From Desarmillaria ectypa (taxonomy: Eukaryota > Basidiomycota > Agaricomycetes > Agaricales > Physalacriaceae): 64,000 nucleotides of DNA. This document shows positions 11,802 to 22,248 of this stretch, piece after piece. Location of the stretch: assembly GCA_030407005.1 (NCBI GenBank), contig JAUDYN010000004.1, positions 2,728,001 to 2,792,000 on the forward strand. The letters run 5' to 3'. Under the pieces are notes generated by a model. It did no database searches. It was not told the origin of the DNA and saw only the letters and a program-made list of their open reading frames with translations. A program made the translations under genes and the position numbers. Every line of letters starts with the position of its first letter. Within the stretch, counting starts at the first letter, position 1.

Positions 11802-13207
11802 ATGTCGGCTAGAAATATCAACCCTCAAAAGGTAAGGTTCCATATCGCCCGCAGTCGGTCATTCTCCTCATCTATTATGCAGGTTCAAACCCTGAAATAT
11901 ATTCGCAATCTCATCAATTGCCTGGTGAACATCGAAGATGAAACCGGAGAGTTTCTCATGACCTTGAAAGATGGAAGGGTCATCGATACGAAAGGGTGGA
12001 ACGACTGGGAGGTGAGATCATCGCCATTAAAGGGACCGGCTTCTGACTGGCGTATTCTAGTGGACACATGGCGTTGGTTAGTGGTTTCTGGTATCAAGAC
12101 GAAACACCTAAGCGCAAAACAGGACTTTACGGACTTTGGAAATTTCACGAAATCACCGGTGATCAGGAGGCCCTGGATATTTCCCTAGCGTGGTTTAAAG
12201 ACCGCTTCGAAATTGGAACTACCAAAGTATGTGACTTGTCTTTCCAAGATACAAAGTTCGCCTAACCTCTGGAACAGAATGTCAATACCATGTCGCCATT
12301 GTTGACCGCCGCATACCTTCATGAAGGGAAGTACGCCAGTTACCGAGCCCATCTGGACTCTTGGGCCGAATGGGTGATGTACGACATGCCCCGAACCGAA
12401 GACGGCGGTCTGCAGCACATCACGTATCTTGTTGACAACTACCAGCAACTCTGGGACGATACACTGATGATGTGCGTCTTGCCTTTAGCGAAGATAGGTC
12501 TTGTACTTGGTCTACCTGCCTATGTTGAAGAAGCTAAGCGTCAATTCCTGCTACAGTGAGTATGTGTGATTGCAAGAAGACGATGCACTCACTCACCGTC
12601 TATAGTATCAAGTATCTGCAAGATGTGCAGACTGGGCTCTGGTTTCACGGTAGGCGTTTGTCCCAGCTGCTCGAGCCTGCACTCACATCCATGAATAGGT
12701 TGGACCTTTGATGGACGACATCACTTTGGGCGAGCCAGGTGGGGCAGGGGAAACTGTTGGGTAACAGTGGCCATTCCGGACTTTGTTGAGATGCTTCAAT
12801 TGCCTGAAACCGACGGCGTCCGACTGTTCCTGATCTCCTCCCTCGTCACTCAAATCGATGCATTAGTGAAATACCAAGACCCCGCGACCGGCCTTTGGCA
12901 TACCATTCTCGACGATCCGACATCGTATTTGGAGGCGTCTTGCACGGCTGGATTCGCGTACGGAATCATGAAAGCACTAAGGCTGAGACTGATACCAAAG
13001 GAAGAGAGATATGTCAATACTGCGAGGAAGGCGATTCAAGCCGTGCTGGATAATATCACTGAAGCTGGCGAGTTAAAGTTGGTGTCGTTTGGAACTCCTG
13101 TGTTCGACGATATCGAGGAGTATAAGCAGATACCACTGACGAGTATGCCATACGGACAGAGCCTGGCCCTCTTGGCGATGACGGAATACCTAAGAACTTT
13201 CCTGTAG
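11802..13207 (+). CDS. GH105 unsaturated glycuronyl (rhamnogalacturonyl) hydrolase
   Basis: Exons 11802-11831, 11883-12011, 12061-12076 (16 nt), 12123-12226, 12278-12555, 12606-12649 and 12699-13207 encode about 369 residues, the normal GH105 length. The (alpha/alpha)6-barrel motifs are visible: WNDWEWTHGVGLYGLWKF, NVNTMSPLLTAAYLH, YLVDNYQQLWDDTLMM, FHGWTFDGRHHFGRARWGRGN, LWHTILDDPTSYLEASCTAGFAYG and MPYGQSLALLAMTEYL. Family enzymes remove unsaturated uronic acid from oligosaccharides produced by pectin lyases. There is no signal peptide, so it probably works inside the cell, which fits uptake by the permease transcribed divergently 272 bp away. Confidence 0.92.
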
Positions 13208-13432
13208 TAGGCTGTCGTCGAAACCCAATGATTAAAAGAACATGGGTGTTGTAAAAGACGATCAATTACGTATTATGCTTCAAGCGAAAGCATAATTGGC
13301 CTCAGAGTCACGATCATTGTGATCGGCTTCGCCTCTACCTCCATCTTCGTTTCCAAGAAGTCCTTCATTTCGTAGCGTCGTGTCGGCTTGCGAAGAGATG
13401 AACATATATATCGTAATTCCGTAGCATAACAC

Positions 13433-13563
13433 GGCAAGATGGCCGAGCGGTTAAGGCGTGTGACTCAAGAGTGCCGGTCGGTTAGAACGACTGGGAAATC
13501 TTGCCCTGATAAGGGGTTTCTCATCACGGTATCGTGGCGTGGGTTCAAGTCCCACTCTTGTCA
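13433..13563 (+). tRNA. tRNA-Leu(CAA) with a 53-nt intron
   Basis: Acceptor strands GGCAAGA (13433-13439) and TCTTGTC (13556-13562) pair with one G-T, with discriminator A at 13563. The A box (TGGCCGAGCGGTTAAGG) and B box (GGGTTCAAGTCCC) are canonical. The anticodon CAA is at 13466-13468; the stem TGTGA pairs with TCACG at 13524-13528. That places an intron at 13470-13522, the usual position after base 37. The variable arm is rather short for a leucine tRNA (about 10 nt), so the exact intron boundary has some uncertainty. No CCA is encoded, as expected for eukaryotes. Confidence 0.88.
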
Positions 13564-13564
13564 C

Positions 13565-13574
13565 TTTTTTTTTT
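13565..13574 (+). terminator. Pol III terminator of the tRNA-Leu gene
   Basis: A run of ten T residues begins two bases after the mature tRNA 3' end, the standard RNA polymerase III stop. Confidence 0.85.
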
Positions 13575-16500
13575 GTTTCCTCCACATCCAGCGTCCACTT
13601 TTAGGCTGAGGCTCCGACTTTCACTTTCAACTGTCAAGAACTTGGCAATCCTGAATCAGAATATCGCATTCTTCACCGACGGTTTCGACCCTTCCCGAAG
13701 CGAAGGGGTTGGTCGACGCAGTACTCTAGAAGAATCAGTAGTTAGAAGAGCAGGTCTGTCATCGATTCATGCTTAGACTCTATACAGCCGTGCAATATAG
13801 CTGTCGAAAGGTGGGCTCTCATTGGAGAACAGTTCCAGCGAGCATGCAAGAATAGAGTTTTGCAGTCGTAATGTGGCTCATTCTCGAGTCGGAAAATGCT
13901 ATACTTCGATTTTAATGAGGTAACTACCGGTCAGAATGTAAAGTCCCCGAATTCAAACATGTAAGTACATTTTAATCGTTTAGTGGTATGCCTTACGTTC
14001 TGTGTCTTGATTGAAGTGCTCTGGGAGCCTCCTAGCCAGAAGGAAATCCTATACTTACCAAAAGCCAAACACTCATCCGAGTCAACGGTAGACTGGAACC
14101 AGTGTCAGCTCAATCTGGATTCTGGTCCGCCTGGCGGCATCAGCTGTAATCAAGTGCTTCGAAAAAAAAACTTGGTATCGTCTACATTCAAGATATAATT
14201 TTGAAGGACTTTCTGTGTAACACTGTGCCAGTGCGACGACTACTACTACTACTGTAACACAGTCGCTAGTGTGCTGCACGGGCTTCCATACCCATATTAT
14301 CCACTGAGACTAAGTTCTTGCATCCAGGACATCACGTTGAGTCAGCACCTATCACATTGAATATTTGGGGTCTCCGGGCTCAGCTGAGAGGACGCGTTAT
14401 TCACATGTCCTCTTTTGTAGACGCAAATCAGGGTAGCACTGCCACTGAGGAGAACGCAAATATTCTCCATATGTGAAGTGCGATGAGGGACGTGTCGAGG
14501 ATTGTCAGATCTCACTAGCTTAGGAACCTGATAAAGATCTCGAAAATCGGTCGACGACTACCGTTTCCAATGTGAAGTTTGGCTGCGTACCATACTGTAT
14601 TTTATGAAGATTCTACCAAAAGAGATCGGGAAGACTGTTGATACCTTTTCGGTGAATATGTTGACCGTAAAACCCTCCGTCTGTTGCCTTTGACACACTC
14701 CGACACCGTTCGTCCCGATGGAATGACGCGGAGTTGAAAGACGGCGTGACGCAATAGTGGCCTTTTCTCGGTTTCCAAAATGTAGCCGAATGGCATAGAC
14801 TAATTACAGTGGTTCACATGCATGGTCATCCATCTTCTCTACTTTAGACGTCGAACATTCTAGTACCCGCGTATTCGTAACATGTATGGTCGTAGATAAC
14901 GATCAAGATGTTCTTCGCGCACCGTTTGATGCTCCACCACAGACGCCCGTACTGTGGAGTCGAAGCAGGCAGCTTCTGATCATATCCTTCCGAGGAGTGT
15001 TTTTCTCACTCTCGCAGCCCATGGGACCATTCGAATGCGTAAACAAACTACCGACAGAGATATCGGTCGATAAGGAAGTGGCGTTTGCATGAATTACTGG
15101 AGGTGCATATGACACTGGCTTGTTTTTCCGGTCTCCACAAGGGTTTATGGATGTGTGACAACGTCGTTTGGGTCGGGTGCGGTCTATGGTGCAAGTTAGC
15201 AGCCGGGAAATTTGTGATTGCTATAAAGAAATGTCCCCTACGCGAATTTCATCGCATCTCGAAGCTCTGGGCACCTTGCCTCATCCTAGTATGACTTGAT
15301 ACAGCACACTTGAGTCTTTCGGCTGGTAGTCTAGAGCAGAAGTCGGCGTCATGAGTAGATTTTGAGAGAGGACGTCCACATAGATTTACACACGGAGTTG
15401 AAGTGGGGGAATCCTTCTTGGCAGAAATAACGCTATTTGCGGCGCGTAAAAGTCAGCCCATCTGGGGCTAGTTAACCTATTGGCAAGATTTTGGTGTCAA
15501 ATCTGAACATACATGGGTGAAATAATGCCTGGATTTAGCTTGTACATGTGGATGCGCAACTTGGAACGCGCCGGAAATGCCGTTCAACGCAGCAAATCCA
15601 TTGGATACGATAACTCTAGCATCCAGAACGTGTTTTGAATCAAGAGTGAGTACCCCAAAAGATGGGCTGCCTTTTGTGTTGTTTTGGGCCAAAACTTTGC
15701 AGATATCAGCCCAAAAGCCTTGATCGATGAGCGACGGCTGCACGGTTGCGTCACTGGCAACTAGTGGACGGGGCCGTCCTTGTAGCAAACGCGATGCCCA
15801 AAAAGGCTCGCCCGTTTTCGATCGTACGCGTCGACTCTCGGCTATAATAATCTGTTTGCAATGGGACATGTCAGAGTGGCGGCAAATAGAGAAGCACACG
15901 GAACAGTGTGCCACTAGACAGGTATCAAACATAGCGCCGCGGTTGTTAAATTCATCGGGCGCGAAATGACAGGTAGTACGCTTGGAACTAGGCGGAGATT
16001 TGGACGCCAAATGCCGGAGGCAGTACCGTCCACCAGAGAGCAGAAAGATAGCTCATGTAAACATATCATATACGCATAAAGCCTCTGTGAGAAAGACACA
16101 TCCGGAGCGCCTGATATAGTGAACTCCCCTCCCATACATTGAACCATTCTTTGCTCGTTCGTTACTTCGCCTTTTGCCAGGATGATAGAGGACGTCGTAA
16201 GAGATGAGACATCTGCATTGACAGTTCAGATGGCATGTAATAAGAGAGAGAAAGAAACAACACACCTCAAAGGACGCCGCTCCTCACCCAAACAAGAAGC
16301 GCGATGGACGCAAACGTGCGAAGGTCGCCTTAACGCTGGGAGGCTTTGTGAGGTCTAGCGACGGGTCAACATCAGAACAAGGTAGAAAGAAAGGGCGGCA
16401 GACCTCGACAAACCAGCCGCGTGGGGCTACACTGTTTGAAAGGAGCTGGCCGAAAGTGGGGGTGGAACAAACCCAAGGTCGAAGCGAGTAGAAATCGACG

Positions 16501-16959
16501 CTTATAAGCTGGAGAGTCAGGTCCAGAATGCCAAATCCAGTCAATGGAATGGAGGTGATTGATTTGAGATAACGGCGAGCAGCAACTCAGCTGATCCGAC
16601 TAATTCCAGCGGCACTGCGAGCCATGGTGGTGGCTCAGATTTGGCGGAAATAAAAAGGCCAGAAATTCCAGGTCAGCAAGGTCCAAGTAGATGCTCGTCA
16701 AGGATATCAGACTTGGACTTGGAAGATAAAAGTTAAAGCGTAAGCCAAACTAAGCCAAATTTGATCAGATCCTTCCCGGAGCTCAGTCATCACTCTTTCA
16801 TCCACTCTACATCGTCTTCACTAGTAGGAGGCAGAGTCCTAAGCGGATAGCTGGCTGTGGGTGAAGTGAGGTCCGTATCCTTGACCTCGAGTCCTTTTTT
16901 TCTGCTGATTTTTGTGTTATCTACCCCTCTCCAGTTCAGAAGAAGTCCGGATTTCGAGT
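13575..16959. other. About 3.4 kb with no recognisable gene
   Basis: Only short frames occur. The longest is 177 codons on the minus strand at 15477-16010 (contains GFWADICKVLAQNN); I recognise no family and see no convincing splice extension. No transposase, reverse transcriptase or long terminal repeat was seen. The last few hundred bases are probably promoter and leader of the CCHC gene starting at 16960. This could be decayed transposon sequence or a centre of non-coding RNA; I cannot decide. Confidence 0.6.
14239..14253. repeat. (ACT)n microsatellite
   Basis: Five tandem ACT units inside the gene-poor stretch; a simple repeat with no evident function. Confidence 0.7.
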
Positions 16960-17756
16960 ATGGCGTTCCAGTATTCTAGGAAGGGTTGTTTCAAGTGCGG
17001 TAATCGTGAGTCTGCCAAGCATTCGCCACGGCCTTTATGTTGAATTCTCGCAAAGTCGGACATATTGCCGAGAACTGTTCCTCGGAGCAACGTCTGTGCT
17101 ACAATTGTCGTCAGCCTGGTCACGAATCCTCTGGCTGTCCCTCTCCCCGTACTGTTTCTGCGAAACAGTGCTACTCTTGTGGCGGTGTCGGTCATATTCA
17201 AGGTCTGTCTCTCGCTAGTCCATCTTAGGAGACCAAGCTTGACGTTTGTACCAGCGGAGTGCCCGAGTTTAAGGATCCAGCAGCAAGGCAGCAATCAGAA
17301 GTGCTACGTACGTTGCCATTCGTTTTTCTGATCCAAGTACTCACTGATTTTCTATCCAGAACTGCGGCCGATTCGGTCATATTGCTCGTGCCTGTCCCAA
17401 CGGAGCCACCGGAATGGGAGGCTTTGCCTCCCGGGCTCCTCCTCCCGGAAGGGCGCTCAATACCGCTACATTGCCGCCTGTAAAGTGCTATAGGTGTGGG
17501 GGTCCCAACCATATGGCTAGGTATGTTCCTTCTTGCTCTTTTTTCACTGCCTCACCTTCTGCTGTAGGGACTGCCTTGCAACCCCCGGTACGCTTGGTGA
17601 GACCACTGCTATTGCGAACAAGAGTAAGACCTGCTACAAGTGCCAACAGGAAGGTCATGTAAGTGTCTCTGGATCATCGCTGTCGTTGTCGTATGTTGCT
17701 CAACCGTTCCGTAGATTGCCAGAGATTGTCCCGAGACCGAGACATTTGTTGCTTAG
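16960..17756 (+). CDS. CNBP/Gis2-like protein with six CCHC zinc knuckles
   Basis: Exons 16960-17005, 17056-17202, 17255-17307, 17360-17520, 17568-17658 and 17715-17756 give about 179 residues. Six knuckles of the form C-x2-C-x4-H-x4-C follow one another: GCFKCGNLGHIAENC, LCYNCRQPGHESSGC, QCYSCGGVGHIQAEC, KCYNCGRFGHIARAC, KCYRCGGPNHMARDC and TCYKCQQEGHIARDC, ending PETETFVA. Proteins of this type bind single-stranded nucleic acid, usually G-rich RNA, and influence translation and stress granules. A glycine/proline linker separates knuckles four and five. There is no retroviral polyprotein context, so this is a cellular gene. A second gene of the same kind follows about 250 bp downstream. Confidence 0.92.
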
Positions 17757-18005
17757 GAGGAGGTGGTATCGCTTTTCGAAATTTCATGATGCCTACCATG
17801 GACTCCGCTTTTTTATATGTATCATTGCTCCATAATAGCGTTATATCTTGTTGGGCATCTTTATCATTTCGAGCAGAGCTTTACGTCAAACGAAGTGTAA
17901 TTGCAAGCTGTATTTTCAGTGATCGGGATTCAAAATATTTTCACAGCGCGATCTCAAAAGTTCCCGCAAGGTGCCGTGTTATTTTCTTCAACTACAACCA
18001 GCAGC

Positions 18006-18774
18006 ATGTCGATGATTTCCTCCGCCTTGTCCATGCTGCCCAAAAGAGCAGGCTTCTCGTTATGCCGTATGTTCACCCTGCCTCTCAATCCCGAACAGAA
18101 GAAATTTTCGTGCGGCACACCCTTTGACTTTTGATCTTTTTTTCGATTTTTCTCTGAAGAGGCATCGCGACGCGGTTTTTGCACCACACTACTCGTTCAT
18201 CAGAACAGTTCCAGAGGACACGTACCACTTGCTACAGGTGCGGTGAACGTGAGTCTCCACATCAGTATACACACTAGAGTTCTTTCTAACAGTTTTGCTA
18301 GCCGGACACAGAGCCAACGAATGCACCAAGGAGCGCACATGCTATAACTGTGGGCAGCCTGGTCATGTTTCCGCTCAGTGTGACGCTCCTCGGAAGGCCT
18401 CACGGTGTTTCACCTGTGGTGAAGAAGGACATGTAAAAAGTATGTTTTATTCTGCCCATTCTTCCTTCCTTAGGGCTGACAATGTTGCCAGCGGAATGCC
18501 CTCAAGCAAAGTGTTATGTGCGATTAATACCTCCTTCTCGTCCTGTTCTCTCTGATGTTTTTCCTCCCATCCTTTAGAGATGCGGTGAATCAGGTCATAT
18601 CTCCCGGGATTGCACCAATGCTCCCGTGGAGACAGAACGCATGAGAACTGTCAAATGCTACAATTGTCAACAGATGGGACATGTATGTATTTTCCAACCT
18701 GGTCGACGTCGAGGTGTTGACATTCTCTATAGATATCTAGAGACTGCCCCGAGACACGGCAACCGCAATACTAG
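18006..18774 (+). CDS. Second CNBP/Gis2-like gene, five CCHC knuckles (5' end tentative)
   Basis: Secure exons are 18204-18248, 18302-18439, 18492-18517, 18578-18682 and 18733-18774. Knuckles: TCYRCGEPGHRANEC, TCYNCGQPGHVSAQC, RCFTCGEEGHVKTEC, KCYRCGESGHISRDC and KCYNCQQMGHISRDC, ending PETRQPQY. The first exon is less sure: an ATG at 18006 (exon 18006-18066, MSMISSALSM) splices in frame over a 137-nt intron, unusually long here, and there is no other good ATG upstream of the first knuckle. Several introns fall at the same places and phases as in the neighbour at 16960-17756, so the two are tandem paralogues. Function is inferred to be nucleic-acid binding. Confidence 0.8.
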
Positions 18775-18907
18775 TAGAAGATCGTTCACTGGAGCCTTTA
18801 CGAGCTCTCGTATTTACTCGTATATAGCGTCTCTTAAACTACAATTTGTAGAACCACAAAATGTGACAAGCATTTTTGCAAAAAAAGCCGGCGGCAAGAC
18901 ACGGCTG

Positions 18908-19561
18908 ATGAACTTGTTCCGGACCACTTCTCGCCTGCTGCCCAAAAGGCCTACACACCATAGAACCTTCTTTAGCCTCCCTCCATCCGGAGAACAGACG
19001 TACCATGAACAAAAAATATTTCCGTGAGGCCAGTATCCTTCTCATTCATTCTGCTCTGACTTTTCCGGTGTAGATACAAGAGGAGCGAGCTATACGCCAT
19101 AGTATCAGACGTGTCATCCTACCCCCAATTCATCCCGTACTGCACCAGCTCGCGTATTTTGCACAAAACTACTTGTAATGGGTCCACGATAATGGATGCA
19201 GAACTGACCGTTGGGTTCATGGCCTTCCAGGAGAGCTACGTCAGCAAAGTGACTTGCACGCCCTTCTCGTCGGTGGAGGTACGTTCAATCCAATCATATC
19301 TTTGTCTACCCTCAACGCTAAAGCAAGTAGGCCGTTGCTTCGTCCTCGACGCCCATGTTCAAGTCGCTACAGACCATATGGCGGTTCCAACCGGCCGGTG
19401 AAAAGGAACACAGTACACTGGTTTCCCTCGATCTGGCGTTTGATTTCGCGAATCCGCTTTATGCGTCGCTATCTTCGGCATTCTTTGATAAGGTGTCTGG
19501 AGGGATGGTGACGGCGTTCGAGAAGAGGTGCGAGGAGCTGTGCGGTCGTGGCCGTGTATAG
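18908..19561 (+). CDS. COQ10: Coenzyme Q-binding protein COQ10 (START-like)
   Basis: Exons 18908-19023, 19074-19278 and 19331-19561 give about 183 residues. A basic leader with Arg, Ser and few acids (MNLFRTTSRLLPKRPTHHR) fits mitochondrial import. The START/polyketide-cyclase core follows: YKRSELYAIVSDVSSYPQFI, PYCTSSRIL, DAELTVGFMAFQESYVSKV, FKSLQTIWRFQP and VSLDLAFDFANPLYASL. COQ10 binds ubiquinone in the inner membrane and is needed for its delivery to respiratory complexes and for efficient synthesis. Length and motif order are normal. Confidence 0.93.
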
Positions 19562-20223
19562 GTACGTACGTTTGATTGTTACAACTTGAGGATGCCCGTT
19601 TAACGACAAACTAGACCGTCACGGTACTCTTCCTCACTGCGTTGGTGCCCAGAGATCACGCCTTACCGTTGGAATTGCCTTCCAGATTTCGTTGTGGCGG
19701 AAGCTTTCTGTTAATAGAGTCCCAGGGTTCCTGCATGATAATGATCTTATTTTGAAACTGCCTACCAGCCTCGGCGCTGTATCCGAAGCAGTCTGGCGCG
19801 TAACCTTTTGTTGTCTATGAGCATCAGCTACAACAGACCTTGTTGGCAAAAAAAAATAGAGGCTCCGGGTCCGTGAATCCCAGGACGGTGACAATTATGG
19901 TCTAGTGCCCGCGGTAAACGGCGCATCGCCTACATATCTTGATGAAACCTGGCCTACTATGTTCAACCCACTTCAGAAAATGACGATTCAGAAACGGAGG
20001 TATCTATACCATTTCGTTACGAGGGGGGTGCATTTCGAAAGTTGAGAATACCATCATCTTTTGGTGGTATTAACTAATATATCGTTAGGGTACAAGATTA
20101 AAATCTTTACACTGTACAGAGAAACATCGAAGACATCACGTGGGCATGTTAGTACAGATGCAGGCTAAACATAGTAGATACAGAAACACAGGGTGGTAGA
20201 TTTTGCGTGATACTGACACAGGT
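19562..20223. other. Intergenic, convergent gene ends
   Basis: This region holds the 3' flanks of COQ10 and of the GST-like gene on the other strand. I see no coding frame with supporting motifs. Confidence 0.6.
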
Positions 20224-21636
20224 TTATAGTTTACTTTGGACACTCTTAGGTCGAGAAGCGGTGTACCCGATTCTAGGGAAATGACACCGAATGATACCAA
20301 ACTTTCCCTCAGTTTCGATCACAAATTCCTCCAAGTTCAAGCCCACCAATTTCCCAACAGTCGGAAACCTTCTCGCTGAAATATCGAACAATCAGTCGGA
20401 TAGAAATGATGAGCAACTGAGGAGCGACCGACCAGTATCATCTGGCGCGATGGAGATGAGGTCGCCAAGCTGAAATCCGAGACGGGCCCCATCCGCAGCA
20501 TCAAAGCCAACAATGTCACAAGGTTGGTGGGAGGAAGCCGAAATCGAGCGTGCAGCTTCTTCCCCTTGGAGCCTGGGCACATCGAACTGCGTTCTGAGAA
20601 TATCAAGATGGTTGGTCATTCTTGAAAGCCACTAGGATTTTGCGTTATTTATAGAACGTTATCAAGGTGAGCGCCTTGGACCTTTATGACATATGGAAAC
20701 TTCTGCTCGTCGAAGAGGACTTGAGCTTCAGGCGTTCGGAAGGACTTGACCCAAAAATAGACAACGTGAAGGGAGATATCGGCAAGACTGGGGGAAGTGG
20801 TGTCGAATAACCACTCTCTTCCATCGCGGAGTTGTTCCTCAGTCAAGGCCTGTAATATTGACAAGTATGTGGGCCATGCCATTGCGTTTGGATAACGGGA
20901 CCTACTAGGTGCGTCGATAAAAGACTGAGGCACCTTCTGCGCGTAGCCGCCATGGCAGGGACGGATATGGGACCAAGCATCTAATGTAGGAATAAGAATC
21001 AGTGCAATGGCAGAGATAATTGAGAGCACTATACCGATGATCGATCCTTAATAAATGCTTCTGGGAACTTCTCCCATGGAAGGAGAGGAGGCGCGAGGGA
21101 AAACACTACGCTGTCGACATAGTGCTTGGTGTATATCTTGATAGGAGTCGTGTCTAGACTGCTGCCCTGCTTTCTCGGAGGAAATATAGTGCCATGGCCT
21201 TTCGTAGCGGGAAATCTTCGTTCTAGAGCGGTGCAGATCAAACTGAAGGCTTGCTGAGGACAGAAAAGCGACATATATGCAAGGTGAAATGGAATACCTA
21301 GTGTCACAGTAGACGTCGTTTCCGATGGCCAACACGGGGATGCGCCTGTATCCCAGACCAAGCAGCTCCTTGATCTCAGGTCGCGGCAGCAATGAGGCGA
21401 CCTATTGATTCATTGAGGACGGATCATAAATATGTGGAATTTGTGAGGTGGTGGTATACTGACATTGACTTTATGATGAGGTATGTTTTTCAGTAACAAG
21501 ACATTGTCAACCTTTACTGAGAACGGAGAAGCATCATAACTGTTCCAAACAAGAAGCGGTCGCGTTTCAGCACAAAAATATCAAGACGCTAAGAAAGAAC
21601 TGACCGATATAAAACTACAGAAGGGGGCTCGGACAT
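20224..21636 (-). CDS. Glutathione S-transferase-like protein
   Basis: Exons (minus) 21605-21636, 21464-21539, 21298-21401, 21035-21242, 20682-20924, 20433-20631 and 20224-20375 give about 337 residues. The thioredoxin-fold domain begins VVLYRYDASPFSVKVDNVLL and continues RPEIKELLGLGYRRIPVLAIG and DVYCDTSLICTALER. A helical GST C-domain follows (EEQLRDGREWLFDTTSPSLA, DISLHVVYFWVKSF). A further segment of about 110 residues is predicted after it (DDTARRFPTVGKLVGLNLEE, IIRCHFPRIGY), matching a fungal GST subgroup with a C-terminal extension. The intron 20925-21034 is 110 nt, twice the local norm, so a small exon inside it may be missed. Role probably detoxification or redox; substrate unknown. 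Confidence 0.8.
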
Positions 21637-22248
21637 GGTACAGCCTCGCAGGTGCTAGTAACCAGGGAAGGCGCTTTTATGTGAGGCGTTAGGCTCCAAT
21701 TCAAGATTGCCGGTTACCGGAACAGAAATACGTGTGCAACATGATGGGAAAGTGACAATACAAACGACAAGCGAGAGAAAGCGACTTCATTCCAAACTTG
21801 CCATTGTTCGAATCGAAGACATGAGACGCAGGCGAGCGGCGCAAGTTACACGGGGGCCGCACAGGCGCGTATAGGACTCTACGGGGTCTACTACGCATTT
21901 TTCTAGGCTAAATGGGATCTACAACGCGGTTTTCCTACTGAATCAGCCTATATACAAGCTACCAAAATAATGTAGGATGATCCAAAAAAAATTCAGGGCG
22001 GAGAGGGGTGGGGGAGCACTGAATGAATATAATAATAATAAATGGAATTTCTATTGAGGGTCCTAGGGAGGAGTGATCGGGGGCCAAAAAATGCAGTGTC
22101 CTCGCCTCGCCTCGTTGCCGTTTGTTGCCAAACACTTTATTCCAATCTCTTACTTGACCCTTTGCCAGTCCTTGTCCTCTTTCTATCGTCCGTCGTTGTC
22201 GAGCTCGTTGTTCTTGCCTTCTTCTCTAGCAGCGAACAGACCTTAACA
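21637..22248. other. Divergent promoter region of GST-like gene and chitin synthase
   Basis: There is a TAA/AAT microsatellite near 22028-22042 and a pyrimidine-rich stretch (about 22130-22240) directly before the chitin synthase start, typical of a strong fungal leader. No gene seen. Confidence 0.55.

Noticed and set aside
15477..16010. 177-codon minus-strand frame as a gene
   Set aside because: No recognised family, start codon not clearly ATG, no supporting splice partners; kept only as a note in the gene-poor interval.
16960..18774. CCHC knuckles as the Gag region of a retrotransposon
   Set aside because: Six and five knuckles in short multi-intron genes, with no protease, reverse transcriptase or integrase nearby; this fits cellular CNBP/Gis2 proteins.
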